NCBI GenBank assembly: GCA_900323505.1
Contig: OOIN01000026.1
Span: 62,001 to 126,000, forward strand
Source: Ustilago trichophora
Taxonomy: Eukaryota; Basidiomycota; Ustilaginomycetes; Ustilaginales; Ustilaginaceae
Length of the DNA stretch: 64,000 nucleotides
Reading direction: 5' to 3'
The first letter of the stretch is position 1, and each line of letters begins with the position of its first letter. The notes beneath the pieces are model-generated. The model was not told where the DNA came from. It did no database searches and worked only from the letters and a program-made list of their open reading frames with translations. The position numbers were made by a program, and so were the translations under genes. Shown one piece after another: positions 33,432-44,702 of this stretch.

Positions 33432-34098
33432 GCGCATCCTGCCGTCACTCTGACTCGTCTTCGATTTCAGTTACCCTCTCTGCAGCCAGCGCTCGATACC
33501 GTGCCCATTGGCTGAAGTCATGAAAATTGCTATTGCTCTGCCTTGCCTCTCTTGCCTTGATTCGTCTCGGACTTCGCAGGCTGTTTTCAGAATTCGACTC
33601 TCAAATCATCCCGGTTCTCGTGTGCGCTCTTTTTTCCAGCATTCCTGTACTATATTCACTTGATCGTGTTCAAATCTGGTTCTTCAATAACTTCGTCTCC
33701 CAGTGAAGCGTGTTCACTTGAGACTTCAAAGGGTGTGGATTCTCAAAAGCTGGAAGTGGGATAACGATTGCGCTTCGTCGTGTTGGCCTTCTGGAAGGAC
33801 TCGTCTTGTTCGCAGCTGTCGCTGAGCGACTGATGGTGTGTCAATCGGTCTGAGAAATGGCTTTCACCCTTGAGAGAGGGGGAAGTTCATCAGGAGAGGA
33901 TTACGCAGTTTTCTCAGACTCAATATTGATCACAGTTTCCGACGTGGTCGATTGCCTGCAACCTTTCGCTACTCTTCCACATTGACACAGCAGCTTGTTT
34001 CAATGCAATAATCCCTGATTCAGAATGATGGGTTTTGGTAAAAAGATTACAAATACAAGTCGGGAAGAAAAGCTTTTAGGTAGATCGAAGCGAAGGCT
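33432..34098. other. Intergenic between convergent ISU1 and uL11m
   Basis: About 670 bp holding the 3' untranslated regions of two convergent genes. No coding or structural element is recognised. Confidence 0.5.
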
Positions 34099-34772
34099 CT
34101 AGCGAACGATTCGGAGACCCATGCTACGTGCGCTTCCTGCGATGACCTTGCACATCTGTGTTCATGTGAGAATGGTGCCGTAGATGAAAACAGAAGGGGA
34201 TGTGGGTCAGTATCGGAGTCATCCTTGCACGTACTTTCATTACGAGCTGAGGTGGAAGCTCAAGCCAAACCTACCTGTTCCTCGCCAACACCCTTGACAT
34301 CCTGCATCTTGATCTTTGCAATCTCGTAGATGTGTTTCATTGTGATGGTCCCTGCAACTTGGGAGCCAGCCTTACCAGCGCCGGTCTCGATGCCTGCCGC
34401 TCGCTTCAACAATAACGACGTTGGTGGTGCTGTAACAATTTACAACGACAGCAGCAAGACGAGAGCATCAGCAACAGTTAGTTGATTTATTTCGCAAAAC
34501 TGCACCTCAGTTCAAGGTGCGCTACACTTACTCTTGATGTCAAACGAGAATGTGCGGTCGGGGTTGATAGTAACAATGGCAGGGGTGGGAATTCCAACTT
34601 CGAGGTGAGCCGTTCTTGCGTTGAACTCCTTGGCAAAGTCCATGGCCTTGACACCCTTAGCACCGAGAGCGGGACCGACAGGAGGTTGTGCTGAAGCTTT
34701 TCCAGCGGGTACGAGGAGCTTGACGAAAGAAGCTGCTGCAGCGACGGCTGCCTGTCCTCCCTTCTTCGACAT
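34099..34772 (-). CDS. Mitochondrial ribosomal protein uL11 (three exons)
   Basis: Organellar/bacterial-type L11 of the large ribosomal subunit, which binds the GTPase-associated rRNA region. The exons are 34772-34532, 34429-34275 and 34155-34099 on the minus strand, with GTAAGT and GTAGGT donors and CAG acceptors. Joined they give 150 residues. Exon 1 reads [20 protein letters not shown] then [16 protein letters not shown], the proline-rich thiostrepton-site hallmark of L11, and [15 protein letters not shown] sequence at its end. Exon 2 continues [20 protein letters not shown] and [15 protein letters not shown]. Exon 3 gives [18 protein letters not shown]. Length and motifs fit mitochondrial rather than cytosolic L12-type proteins. 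No clear targeting leader, as is common for L11m. Confidence 0.9.
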
Positions 34773-35377
34773 GATGCTACTGTGTCTTTGGGTCTAAAGA
34801 GCCTCTGGGTGGTATTCGAATCGATCGATTGGTTTGCGATACGTGTGTGTGTAGATATATCCGCTTGCTTGTGAGAGCCTTTATGCCTTTATAGAGATGT
34901 GGCGAAGAAGGATGTTTCGGTCAAGACTGATCAAGGGTTTGTAAGGTGAAAAGGGTTGGTTGGGCTGATTGTGTGCTCAATCGGAAGAAAGCTCAAAAGC
35001 GAAAAGGGCGGAACTCGGAAGTGAGGGTCTTTTGAGCTGTATAGATTTATTTGGCGTGGTCTTCCAAACTTTTTTTTTTTTTTCGCTTCCAGCTGAGCAA
35101 GAGAAATTTACTGCTCAGCAATCACTCGCACAAGCAACCATTTCTCGCTCCACCTTGTCTTCCCATTATCATCATCATCATCATCATCATCATCAACAAC
35201 ACACACTTTTGGTTAGGAGTCGGCGCACTCTTCGTATATATACCCGAGACCAGCTCTCATAGCTCCATGTCCTCGCCGCAGCTCGCGAGGCTCTAAAGGC
35301 ACCTCAGTTGCCGACGAATCTCCTACCTCCCTTCTCGCCTTTCATCCTTTCAGACAGGCACCCGACCATCTTCAACC
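34773..35377. other. Divergent promoter region between uL11m and ENP2
   Basis: About 600 bp between divergently transcribed ribosome-related genes. It contains a T run (35070-35082) and a TCA microsatellite (35168-35194). Co-regulation of the two is possible but not shown. Confidence 0.5.
35168..35194. repeat. ATC/TCA trinucleotide repeat
   Basis: About nine units in the upstream region of the ENP2 gene. Confidence 0.9.
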
Positions 35378-38168
35378 ATGCCTGCAGCAGTAGAGCCAGC
35401 ACGCGTCTACACCGTCTCTGGTGGTGGTGCCGCCACTTCAGGTGCAGCAGGTACCTCGTTCAATTCTTCCTCTCTGCCAGACCTTCTGCGAAAGTCTGGT
35501 TCGTCAAACAAGCGCAAGAAGCGTAAGACTGCACTCAAAGACGAAGAGATCCTCTCCCGTATCGAACTCATTCAGGATTTCGAGTTTCCAGAAGCGAGCA
35601 ACCGCCTCACAGCAACAAGAGATGGCCAGTCCATCGTCGCTACTGGAACATACAAGCCTCAGATCCGTGTCTGGGACTGTGAGCAGCTCAGTCTCAAGTT
35701 CGAACGCCATACCGATGCAGAGAATGTCGACTTTCTGGTAAGTTCTCACCCCTTCAGCTGGCTTCCTTTTCATGATGATCATACCACAAAATACAACCTT
35801 ATCTACATTAGCTGCAGAGCCGTCCGGGGCTCGCCTCGGGCGTCCTCGACGCTGATACAAGCAATCTGATTTTTGGCAAGCCACAACTCTTGCGTTCGGG
35901 CTATCAGAATTATGGCAAACTGACAAAGCATCTTGCAAACTTTCGTCATTCTTGTACGCTCTACAGATGCTCTCTGACGATTGGACAAAGTCGCTTCACC
36001 TCCAGACCGACCGTACTGTCCAACTTCAAGCACAGGGCGGCGCCCATGCAAGCGTCCGCATCCCGAGGTTCGGACGTGCACTCGGCTACCACTTCCCCTC
36101 TGCCGATGCCATCATCGCTGCAGCAGGTCGCGAGGTCTATCGTCTCAACCTGGATCAAGGCCGCTTCCTTGCACCCTTCGTCCTTGGAGGAGGTGATCTC
36201 GGCGAGCCAACAGGATGCAACGCCATCGACGTCAACCCAGCACATGGCCTTCTCTGCTTCGGCACCGAAGGCACGGGTGTCGTCGAGATGTGGGACCCAC
36301 GTATGCGCAAGCGTGCGGGAGTATTGAGCGTAGCAACAGAGACGGTTCTCGATGCTGCACTGCTCGTCGCTCGCCGCAATTTTCCGGGTGTCATTGGCGA
36401 TGCTGACGATTCCACTGCCGCCAAAGAAGCTCTCTCTTCACTCTCGGTCACTGCACTTGCAGGTGCCGAGGACGGTCTCAACCTGGCTGTTGGCACCAAC
36501 ACCGGACACGTTTTGCTCTACGATCTCCGCATGGACCGACCGTATCAGACCAAGGACCAAGGCTTCGGTTTGCCCATCAAGAAGGTCATGTGGCCCGGCG
36601 ACAAAGCTGCCGCCACCACTGGTGGTGTTGGACCACGTACACGCTCTGAAGCCGAAGGCAAGGTGCTCAGTGCCGATGCCAAGGTCATCAAGATCTGGGA
36701 CAAGGACTCGGGCGACAATCTTGTTTCCGTCACTCCTCCTTCCGCAGCTACCGACATCAACGATGTCGCGCATTACCCTGGCACAGGTCTCCTCATGGCT
36801 GCTGTGGAAGGAACTCAGATGGCAGCATGGTACGTCCCTGCCCTGGGTCCGGCGCCACGCTGGTGCTCGTACATCGACACGCTCACAGACGAGATGGATG
36901 GTGTCGACTCCTCCGGCGCTGGAGCGGGCAAGGGCGTGTACGAGGACTTCAAGTTCATCGACCGTGCCGAGCTCGAGCGTCTGGGCATGTCGCACCTTAT
37001 CGGCACTCAGCTGTTGCGACCATACATGCACGGTTACTTTATCTCTCTGGCATTGTACGAGCGTGCTCGTCTGCTCAACAATCCCACCGCTTATGCCGAT
37101 GCTCGCGAGCGTGCTATCAAGGCCAAGCTCGAAAAGCAGGCCGAGAGTCGTATCCGTGCCGTCAAGAATCCCAAGCTCGATGCTGGCGTGCGCGTCAACA
37201 AGGAACTTGCCGAGAAGGTCGCACGCGAAGCAGAGGCTGCAGCCAAGAAGCAGGCCAAGCGCGATGCCAAGGCTGCCGCTGCGGCCGCTACCACCACCAC
37301 TACAGAGGGCGATGCAGAAGAAGCTGCCGCTGCCGAACCCGAGGCCTCGGCGAGCAAAGACAAGCCTAGCACCCCGGCCAATCTCTTGTCCGACCCACGT
37401 TTCTCGCAACTCTTCCAGGATCCCGACTTCCAGATCGACACTGGCAGCCGAGAATTTGCGATGCTCAACCCATCTACCGCTCTCAAACAGGCTCGCGATG
37501 GCCCGAGGAAGCTCACTGCGGTCGAAGACGAGGAGAACGAATCCGACCGCGAATCGATCGATCCCGATATGGAGTCCGACTCCTCTTCCTCGCCGTCGGA
37601 CGACGAAGCCGGTGGTGACTCTGGCGATTCCTCCGACGAAGGCGATCTTGGCCAGTATGACCCACGCGCACGAGATGCCTCCGGAAAGAGACCCAAGAAC
37701 CTCAACCAAGCCGCCGATCTGCGTGGCTCTGGTCGACGTGGTGCTCGTTCTGGCGCTCGTCTCGTCGACGATGATGATGATGATGATGACGACGGTTCTG
37801 GTCGCAAAGGAAACAAGAAACGCAGTTTCGAGGATCGTCTCAGGTCTTCCGAATCTCGCGGTGGGCCTGCGCGTCGCCCGCGTGCGTCCGACTTTATGGA
37901 TGACGGCGACGCCCCCTCGGGCGCCCGCAGTTACACCTGGACTCCCTCATCAGGATCGAAGCGCGATGGAGATGAGAGGAAGACAGGCAGCGGAGGGGCG
38001 AGGAAGAACGCGGGAGATGAGACGTTCGGATTTGGTCTCAGCAAAGGTGCCGGTGCGGAGGAAGGTAAGGGTGTCGAAGGTCTCTCGGACGAGGCCAGGT
38101 TCGGTAGACAGAAGCGTAGACATCCCAACAGGTCGGCCAGTAAGAATGTTATCATGCGCAGGAGTTGA
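35378..38168 (+). CDS. ENP2: Nucleolar ribosome-biogenesis WD40 protein ENP2/NOL10 (two exons)
   Basis: Counterpart of yeast Enp2 and human NOL10, a component of the 90S pre-ribosome needed for 18S rRNA maturation. Exon 1 is 35378-35737 and exon 2 is 35967-38168. The 229-bp intron has a GTAAGT donor and CTACAG acceptor and keeps phase 0. The joined protein has 853 residues. Family landmarks run in order: SLPDLLRKSG, RIELIQDFEFPEASN, ATGTYKPQIRVWD, FERHTDAENVDFL at the exon junction, LSDDWTKSLHLQTDRTVQLQ, FGRALGYH, YRLNLDQGRFL, IDVNPAHGLLCFGTE, VGTNTGHVLLYDLR, IKIWDKDSGDN and YMHGYFISLALYERARLL. The C-terminal third has Lys/Ala-rich helices, Ser/Asp-rich acidic stretches and an Asp run, ending in SASKNVIMRRS as in the yeast protein. 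Large overlapping open frames in this segment are shadows of it. Confidence 0.96.
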
Positions 38169-38756
38169 TTGCTTTCCGTTCATCCCCTTTTGTTTCCACT
38201 TCCATCTCGTATTCAGCAACACACACAAGGTGATTTTGCTATGTAATTGTATCAGCTATCTACCATCCTTTTCTACCAGATTGATCGTGAACGGAAGTGA
38301 AGACCAGCGAAAATTGGAAAGATGTGAGATTGAACTCTTCACAGAATTGAATTTTGTGCAAAGCCTCGGATGTGGAGGAAATCAGGCGGTGATCGAGCAA
38401 GGCAAGGCTGCAAAGAAGGGTTCAGCACAGCGCTCTCACTCTCTCTCAAAATTGAGCTGGACGCGTTGACCACCCTTCCAAAACCGCAATACTGTACAGT
38501 ATCATTCTGCACAGTTGACTTGCGTGTGCTTCTTTGAAAGTGTTACTTGCATTCATCAACCACCTCTTCACACTCACACCCTCCAACTTTTCAACCTTTT
38601 CATTAAGCTGTGTCCATCACCTTTGGTTCTCATAACTTTGGCGAAAACACACACGCAGCGCCCAATCCCGGCTACACATATCAAAACGCAGACTCCAATC
38701 GAGTTCAAGCAAAGCATAACAAGGATCTTTCAACCAAAGACAGATCAGTTGCAATC
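38169..38756. other. Intergenic between ENP2 and the proteasome gene
   Basis: Carries a 14-bp ACTGTACAGT palindrome at 38489-38502, followed by a CA/CT-rich leader before the proteasome subunit ATG. Confidence 0.6.
38489..38502. repeat. Perfect 14-bp palindrome ATACTGTACAGTAT
   Basis: A single-copy member of the ACTGT/ACAGT family, 268 bp upstream of the proteasome alpha-2 ATG. It could be a promoter element. Confidence 0.9.
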
Positions 38757-39711
38757 ATGTCGGCTGGTGCTGGTGACCGGGCATATTCGTAAGTACCATC
38801 TTTCAAAGCAGTCTCTATCGACGGAGAGACTTCGGTTTCGTGTTCCAAGTCTCGACGAGGGAGGACGATATCGATCTTACTGTATGCTAGTTGGCAGGGT
38901 TGCTGACATCTTCTTTTCCTTTCCGCATTGTGCTGCTGAAACGCAACCAAATCCAACAAACTCGGCGCTCTTCACCGCATGCAGCTTCTCCCTTACGACC
39001 TTCTCCCCCTCCGGTAAACTCGTTCAGATCGAGCATGCCCTCGCAGCAGTATCTCAAGGAGCCACCTCCCTTGGCATCAAAGCATCCAATGCCATTGTCA
39101 TTGCCACTGAAAAACGAGCGCCATCTCCTCTTGTCGATGATTCCGCATTGGAGCGTATCTCGATAATCTGTCCCAACATTGGTATGGTCTATTCCGGCAT
39201 GGGTCCCGACTTTCGCGTCCTTGTATCCTCGGCTCGCAAGGCCGCCCAGACATACTGGAAAACTTTTGGAGAGTATCCTCCAACCCGAGTCCTCGTACAG
39301 GAAATCGCCACCCTCATGCAACAGGCTACTCAACGTGGAGGAGTCCGTCCCTTTGGCGTATCGCTCCTCGTTGCCGGATTCGACTCTGCCCGTGGAGCCA
39401 GTCTCTATCAGGTCGACCCAAGCGGAAGTTACTTTATGTGGAAGGCTAGTGCGATTGGGAAAAATATGCAAAACGCAAAAACTTTCCTCGAAAAGAGATA
39501 CAACGACGATATCTCTCAAGAAGACGCCATTCACACAGCCCTATTGACACTCAAGGAAGGTTTTGAAGGTCAAATGACTGAAAAGACAATCGAAATCGGC
39601 GTCATTAGTCAATCTCACACAAAGAGTTTGGGAAACGGTGATCAGGGCCTTCCCATTCCAGTTTTTAGAAAGTTGACCCAGTCCGAAGTTAGAGATTATC
39701 TCGCTTTGTAG
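38757..39711 (+). CDS. PRE8: 20S proteasome subunit alpha-2 (two exons)
   Basis: A structural alpha-ring subunit of the 20S proteasome (yeast Pre8, human PSMA2). Exon 1 is 38757-38788 ([11 protein letters not shown], split codon) and exon 2 is 38985-39711. The intron has a GTAAGT donor and a GCAG acceptor. Joined length is 252 residues, matching the family. The N-terminal alpha-subunit signature [21 protein letters not shown] crosses the junction. [62 protein letters not shown] and [18 protein letters not shown] are alpha-2 hallmarks. Alpha subunits lack the catalytic N-terminal Thr. An in-frame ATG far upstream is intronic or untranslated and is rejected. Confidence 0.97.
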
Positions 39712-39974
39712 ATTGTCTTGTGGTTGATAGGTCAAGAATGTAAGCAAGTTTTGATTTGGGAAAATGTGAGTGCGATTGTGGTCGTTTGAGAGGTTCAGGT
39801 AGGTTGGAGAGAATGGGGTGACACAAAAGAAGCGCGATTCCTCTGCATCCTCAACACACACACACACATGAAAGACCGAGCGGTCCAAGCAAAAGGCCTC
39901 GCAACAAACCCAATCGAACGTGTACAAGCGATTGAAGAAGAAATTTATCGCATTCCAACTTGGAAAGAAGCTAC

Positions 39975-42251
39975 TCAATTACCCACAACCCGACCCCAAT
40001 TGGTCAAAAGAGAAACGACGAGCGCAAGGACCCTTTTGGTTTCCTCTGTTCCCACCGTCACTTTGACTGCCGATGATGGATTCTGGCTGGCGGTGAATAT
40101 CGCAGCTACGAGCAAGCCGGAGAGGCCAACGACGGCTAGCATTCGCGCTTGCTGTGTGGAAACGTCGAAGCGTTGTTTTTTGCTGCTGCGCTTTTCGTGT
40201 CTGAAAGGATCGCTGGTGGAGTGCTTTTCAACAGACGTATCGGAGGCAGGTGGTGTGGGAGGAGGTGGATGAGGGTCGAGGACTATGCTCTCAGTGGGAC
40301 CGGTGAGGATGCTTTCGGCTCGGGCGTTTGCGATGCTCCAGTCCAAGGTGCGTTCGGTTGAGCTGGGTTCGCTGACATCGGACGAGGATGCGGGATAAAG
40401 GTCGAAGGTGTGGGGCCAGGTGAAGAGAACACTATTGGGGCCCATGATTTTGTCTGCTTGCATGGCGTCTGTAGTCATCGGGAATTGTTCCATCAGCTGC
40501 ACTGCTTGTGACAGCAGTGATGAGATCGGGATGCCTTTCTTTGACTTTTTCGCATTGGTGGTGCCCGACGATGACGACGACACCGACGACGCAGCAAGCG
40601 CACGATCCGAGGCCAGGCTAGGCAGCTCTACGTCCGGATCTGTATAGATCGCGTTCGACTCGTGGGACGCATCGCCTTTCTCTTTCACTGGGTCGGCTTC
40701 GGACGCTCCCTGTGTAGTCTGTGCCTTGCCCTCACTCTCCTCTTCAGAGTCGGCCCTGATGGCAGGTAAGCGCCCCAACGAGGAATGCAGCATGGCCGGA
40801 TCCTCCAATTCGTCTGTGTCCATGGCCAATATCTCGTCTTTCCTCGCTAGCAGCACCGCAGCGCAGAGATAGATCGCCGCCGCAGGCCCAAAAGCAAGCA
40901 CGAGCTCTAGTACTCTCTGCATGACCGCTACATCAGTCGCATCGTGCGTGAGCAGCGTCAGTAGCCAAGGTAGGGCGAAGAAGGGCAATGGTGATGCGCG
41001 GTCTACCAGATCCGCCAAGGTGGAGTCGGAGAGACGGATGAGCTGTCCAAGGATCTTGAGCTGACCCATGACGGGGAGTAGATCTCGCGTCATGCTGTCG
41101 CGGATGAGATGGAGGCTTATACGCTCTGCGGTGAGTTCGACGCGCGATTGCTGGATGTCGTCCGAATACAGTTGGGTGACTGAGGATGCGGGTCTGTCTG
41201 AAGGTGCTAGGGTGAGCAAGACGACGCTCAGGATGTCGTGGTATCCTTGGAAGTACGATAGGGAAGGATGACGGGAGAGAGTGGTGAGGACGAGGTGGGA
41301 GAGCTGTCTTCGGCGGAAAGCTTTCTCGTCAGAGATCGTTGACGCATCCTCGTCATCGACGGATGTGCGGGCCTTGGATACGGCTAAATGCTTGAATGCG
41401 GGGCCGACGAAGCTGCGCTCTACGTCCTTGGCCACCTGTTCGATGTCTCTTGACAAAAGATTCGGGTAGCGCTCTTGATCTGTCAGAGGCTCACTGCTGC
41501 GATCTTGAGAGCCGTTTGTGATTCCCAACGCTTCGTCTTTGGACAGTGTTGGTGATTCGTCCAGTCTCGGCGACATTGCTGGAGTTGTGGTCGCCGAGCT
41601 TTCACCGGAGACCATTGTGCTGCTCTGCGTCGATTTTCCGAGGTCTGGCGACTCTGGCTGAGAAGCAGTGGAGGCTGTATCTGCATGTATCCTTCTTTTG
41701 GATTTCTTGGACTTGACGAGCTTCCATTGGTCGTCTGCGGATTCCTTGGGGGCATGTGTGCCGTTTTTGCGTGTGCTCTGCGAGGGCCTTGTTTCGAGTA
41801 TGTGATCGCTGGCCACTTGCCATCCGTCCTCGTCGATGGGTATCGGCGACGATAGAGAGTCCTGAACAATGCTTGAGGTGCTCGGCGAGTCTGATTGCTC
41901 TGTGTGAGGGCTGTTTTGCGACAAAGTTCGGGCATGTTTGAGAACATGGTCTTGCGAAATGCCAAGAAGAAAGAGCCATGCTGCGACTCGCGTTTGGGAA
42001 GCAGCATGATGGTCCAGCCCGGAAGGCTGCAAACACTGTTGCTGTAGCTCTCGACGACGATGCTTGATCTGGTTGCTGGACAGGCGGTGTGAAGAAGTCC
42101 GCAACTCGGCGGCTCCGTTGGCCGACGGAATGACTTTTGCAGCCGACGTTGAGCTCTCGGCTGCACTGCTTGACTCAGCCATGATTGATTTTTGGGATTC
42201 TCTTGGGTCGGTGATCGGCATCGTGCTGGAGTGATTGAGTGATGGCAACAT
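39975..42251 (-). CDS. Rab GTPase-activating protein, Gyp8/TBC1D20-like
   Basis: A TBC-domain GAP. The order and wording of motifs resemble TBC1D20/Gyp8, which act on Rab1/Ypt1 at the ER. Both catalytic fingers are present: an Arg in VAKDVERSF (IxxDxxR type) and a Gln in LSYFQGYHDIL (YxQ). TRVAAWLFLLG is the first TBC motif, and the domain continues through MGQLKILGQLIRLSD, SPLPFFALPWLLTLLTHD and VLELVLAFGPAAAIYL. Long Ser-rich insertions interrupt it. Near the C-terminus AVVGLSGLLVAAIFTA is a single hydrophobic anchor, as expected for an ER tail-anchored GAP. The first ATG of the frame is 42251, giving 758 residues. ATGs at 42221 and 42182 are equally possible because the N-terminus is not conserved. 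Convergent with PRE8. Confidence 0.88.
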   Translation of the reverse strand: MLPSLNHSSTMPITDPRESQKSIMAESSSAAESSTSAAKVIPSANGAAELRTSSHRLSSNQIKHRRRELQQQCLQPSGLDHHAASQTRVAAWLFLLGISQDHVLKHARTLSQNSPHTEQSDSPSTSSIVQDSLSSPIPIDEDGWQVASDHILETRPSQSTRKNGTHAPKESADDQWKLVKSKKSKRRIHADTASTASQPESPDLGKSTQSSTMVSGESSATTTPAMSPRLDESPTLSKDEALGITNGSQDRSSEPLTDQERYPNLLSRDIEQVAKDVERSFVGPAFKHLAVSKARTSVDDEDASTISDEKAFRRRQLSHLVLTTLSRHPSLSYFQGYHDILSVVLLTLAPSDRPASSVTQLYSDDIQQSRVELTAERISLHLIRDSMTRDLLPVMGQLKILGQLIRLSDSTLADLVDRASPLPFFALPWLLTLLTHDATDVAVMQRVLELVLAFGPAAAIYLCAAVLLARKDEILAMDTDELEDPAMLHSSLGRLPAIRADSEEESEGKAQTTQGASEADPVKEKGDASHESNAIYTDPDVELPSLASDRALAASSVSSSSSGTTNAKKSKKGIPISSLLSQAVQLMEQFPMTTDAMQADKIMGPNSVLFTWPHTFDLYPASSSDVSEPSSTERTLDWSIANARAESILTGPTESIVLDPHPPPPTPPASDTSVEKHSTSDPFRHEKRSSKKQRFDVSTQQARMLAVVGLSGLLVAAIFTASQNPSSAVKVTVGTEETKRVLALVVSLLTNWGRVVGN

Positions 42252-42918
42252 GCAGGGAGATGCGTTCAGGCCAGAGAAAAAAGGCGTGGTGGAGGAGAAC
42301 TGTCGGTGCGTCAAACTAGCTTTCCTAGCTGCACTTGCTCCAAATTGGAGAACGTTCAGGGTCCACTTTTCTGGCGCGACCTCTGTCGGAATGCCATGCC
42401 GAGCTGAGCCTCAAAGTTGTGAGCTCTCGATATGACAAAGTTGCTTGGTCCAAAGGGTCCGAACGATCCGAAGGATCCAAAGGGCTGACAGAGATCCAAT
42501 GTAGTTTAATGCTGGATCGTCCGAGCCAAAGCTGGCGCGCGGCAGTGAGTATGTTTGGATCTGCAGTGCGTTGGTTAGCAGCAGCTGAAACGTTGTCTCT
42601 CCCACGGTGAAGCACAAAAATTCCATCCCTGATCTCTTTGGCTGCAGGCAGGTCTCACTTGCTTATCTCGCGTCTGTTTCTGCGATACATTTCGACACGA
42701 TTCGTTTGGCATGATCTGATAGCAAGCATCGACACTCTGGTATCGTCGTGCATGTCGTGATCGGATGGAAGGCATAGCTCTTCCAAATCGCGTAGAGAAA
42801 GAGGAACAAGTTTCGGCAGCGTTACCGTTGCAAAGCCGATCGAACCAAATCGGGATGCGGAAGGGATGGGCGGCAAGCGCGGGTACAGCAGAAGAGCAAG
42901 CGAGTGCGGATCGCTTTG

Positions 42919-42965
42919 TTTTTTTTTTGTTTTTTTTTCTTTTTCTTTTTTTTTTTTTCTTTTTG
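42919..42965. repeat. T-rich homopolymer tract
   Basis: Long T runs separated by single C or G residues, about 600 bp upstream of the GYP8-like gene. Confidence 0.85.
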
Positions 42966-43349
42966 ACGCCCAGCACTTGAGAGTCTCACTCTGAGCGTAA
43001 ATTGCCTGCGAAAAGCGATTGGACCCTGGCAACAGGAGCAAGCAACGTCTCGCTTCAGGCACTCTCTCCATATTCGCACACCGTTGCGCTTTTCTTTTCA
43101 ACCTCTCTGCTGTATCAGTGCAAGGCTGACCTTGTGCGCTATCCGTTGCACGACACTGTATCCGAATCATGATAGGCAAGAATGCAGTCCTCTGGAGCGA
43201 GACTGAGATCAAAACATGTTTGGCGGTGTGGCCTAGACCGCCACAGTGGCGAGCAATGTGACTTATGCATGCAATCAGACGCCTCGCTTGATGCTGTGCC
43301 AAAAATCGCTTTATCTGCACGGCTAACGTCGGAACACGCCCAGGCTTGC

Positions 43350-43377
<28 letters not shown>
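43350..43377. repeat. CT dinucleotide microsatellite
   Basis: About 14 CT units in intergenic DNA. Confidence 0.95.
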
Positions 43378-43380
<3 letters not shown>

Positions 43381-44702
43381 CAGTGAGCAACATTACAAAG
43401 AGATGTACCCCACACTGGGATGGTAAGCGACTGCAGCACAGTCATCGGAAGAAATTCAGACTTGTCTGGGGTTGCGCACTACCAAGGAGCCCCGAGTTGG
43501 ACCAAATGCAGTAGAAACCTCCAAAGTTGATGCAAAGGATCATGACAGCTGTTCGTGACCGTGTGAGTCTTGAGCGGCCACATGGGCAAAGAACTCGGTC
43601 GTGCATTGACAGATGCCAACCAACAGGCTGAATTGCGTTCCCGTCAACGGTCCTGTTGCAGTAAGTTAAGGAAGGTGACTGGCTGAGCCGTGCTGTCACA
43701 TAAGACGCAGCATGTCTAAAAGCGGGCATCCTTTGACGGAGCTGCCAAAGCAGATAATGCGAGCAGAAGTCTAGCGCTCTTGGAGCAATTCCGGCTGGAT
43801 TGTCTTGCTTCTTTGCTTGGCCTCGCATGTTTCGGTGCAGCCGAATGCAACTGCCATAAAATTGGGCAGCATTTCCTCTCTTTTTTTTCTTTCTCTTTTT
43901 TTCCTTTTTTTTCAGTTAACTTACGGAACCGTCCGCTGCGCCAATTTCAGTAAATGAGAGGAAAATCAGCCGGTTTCGCGCCGCGCTCTTTTTCTGCTGT
44001 ATCTTTTTTGCTCGTTGCGCTGTGCTGTGATGCCCCCTTTTTTTTTGGTCCTTTTTCCGGTTCATTCAAACACAATCTCCACAGCCCACCTGCTTGTTGC
44101 TGATGGTGGATGGTGGCTGCTCCTGTAGCTGTGGGTGCGATTTTATGCCAATTACCAATTTTTTGGTCGGGCATTGTCCACATACACACCAAACGAAACC
44201 ACAGCGAATCAGCCTCTCTGCTCCGCTCCAAATTCACATTGATTAAATCGAGCTGCACACACCCACTCTCTCCACCTCTCTGAACCCATCTTTCCATCAG
44301 ACCATCGTCGCCGCCGTTGTTGTTCTTGTTGTTGTTTTTGTTGCTGTTGTCAGCCACACGCAGCTTTCCTTTCTCTCTCTTCATCACCATCTCTCAAGCA
44401 CAGCAAGAGTTTTCGATACCCCCACTCTCGTCTCTCTTTCGTCTTCGAGGCTCCTCTCAGCGTCCCTTCACGCACCTGGCGATATCAACATCGGCTCTAT
44501 CCCACATCATCGCCCCGCCCGCAAGCTATCCGATCAAGCTTGCACGCACCAGCTACGTGCCAACTCGTAGCTCTTCCTCAGCAAGGTTTCGTCGACGCTA
44601 CCACTTTCGCGCCTGAATCCGATCCAAGCAGCTCCGAAAGCGCTCCTTCCAAGAATTACTTCCCTTGTCCCTGCCAATCTAACAAATTAGCTCATCCACA
44701 CA

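Larger units (their letters stand above)
42252..44702. other. Long divergent intergenic region between GYP8-like and Rheb genes
   Basis: About 2.4 kb. It contains T-rich homopolymer tracts (42919-42965 and 43879-43913), a CT microsatellite (43350-43377) and a very pyrimidine-rich leader before the Rheb ATG. No supported gene. Confidence 0.5.

Noticed and set aside
36352..38469. 705-codon open frame overlapping ENP2 in another frame, and a 423-codon antisense frame at 36438-37709
   Set aside because: Both are shadows of the highly biased ENP2 coding sequence. ENP2 itself matches the family along its full length.
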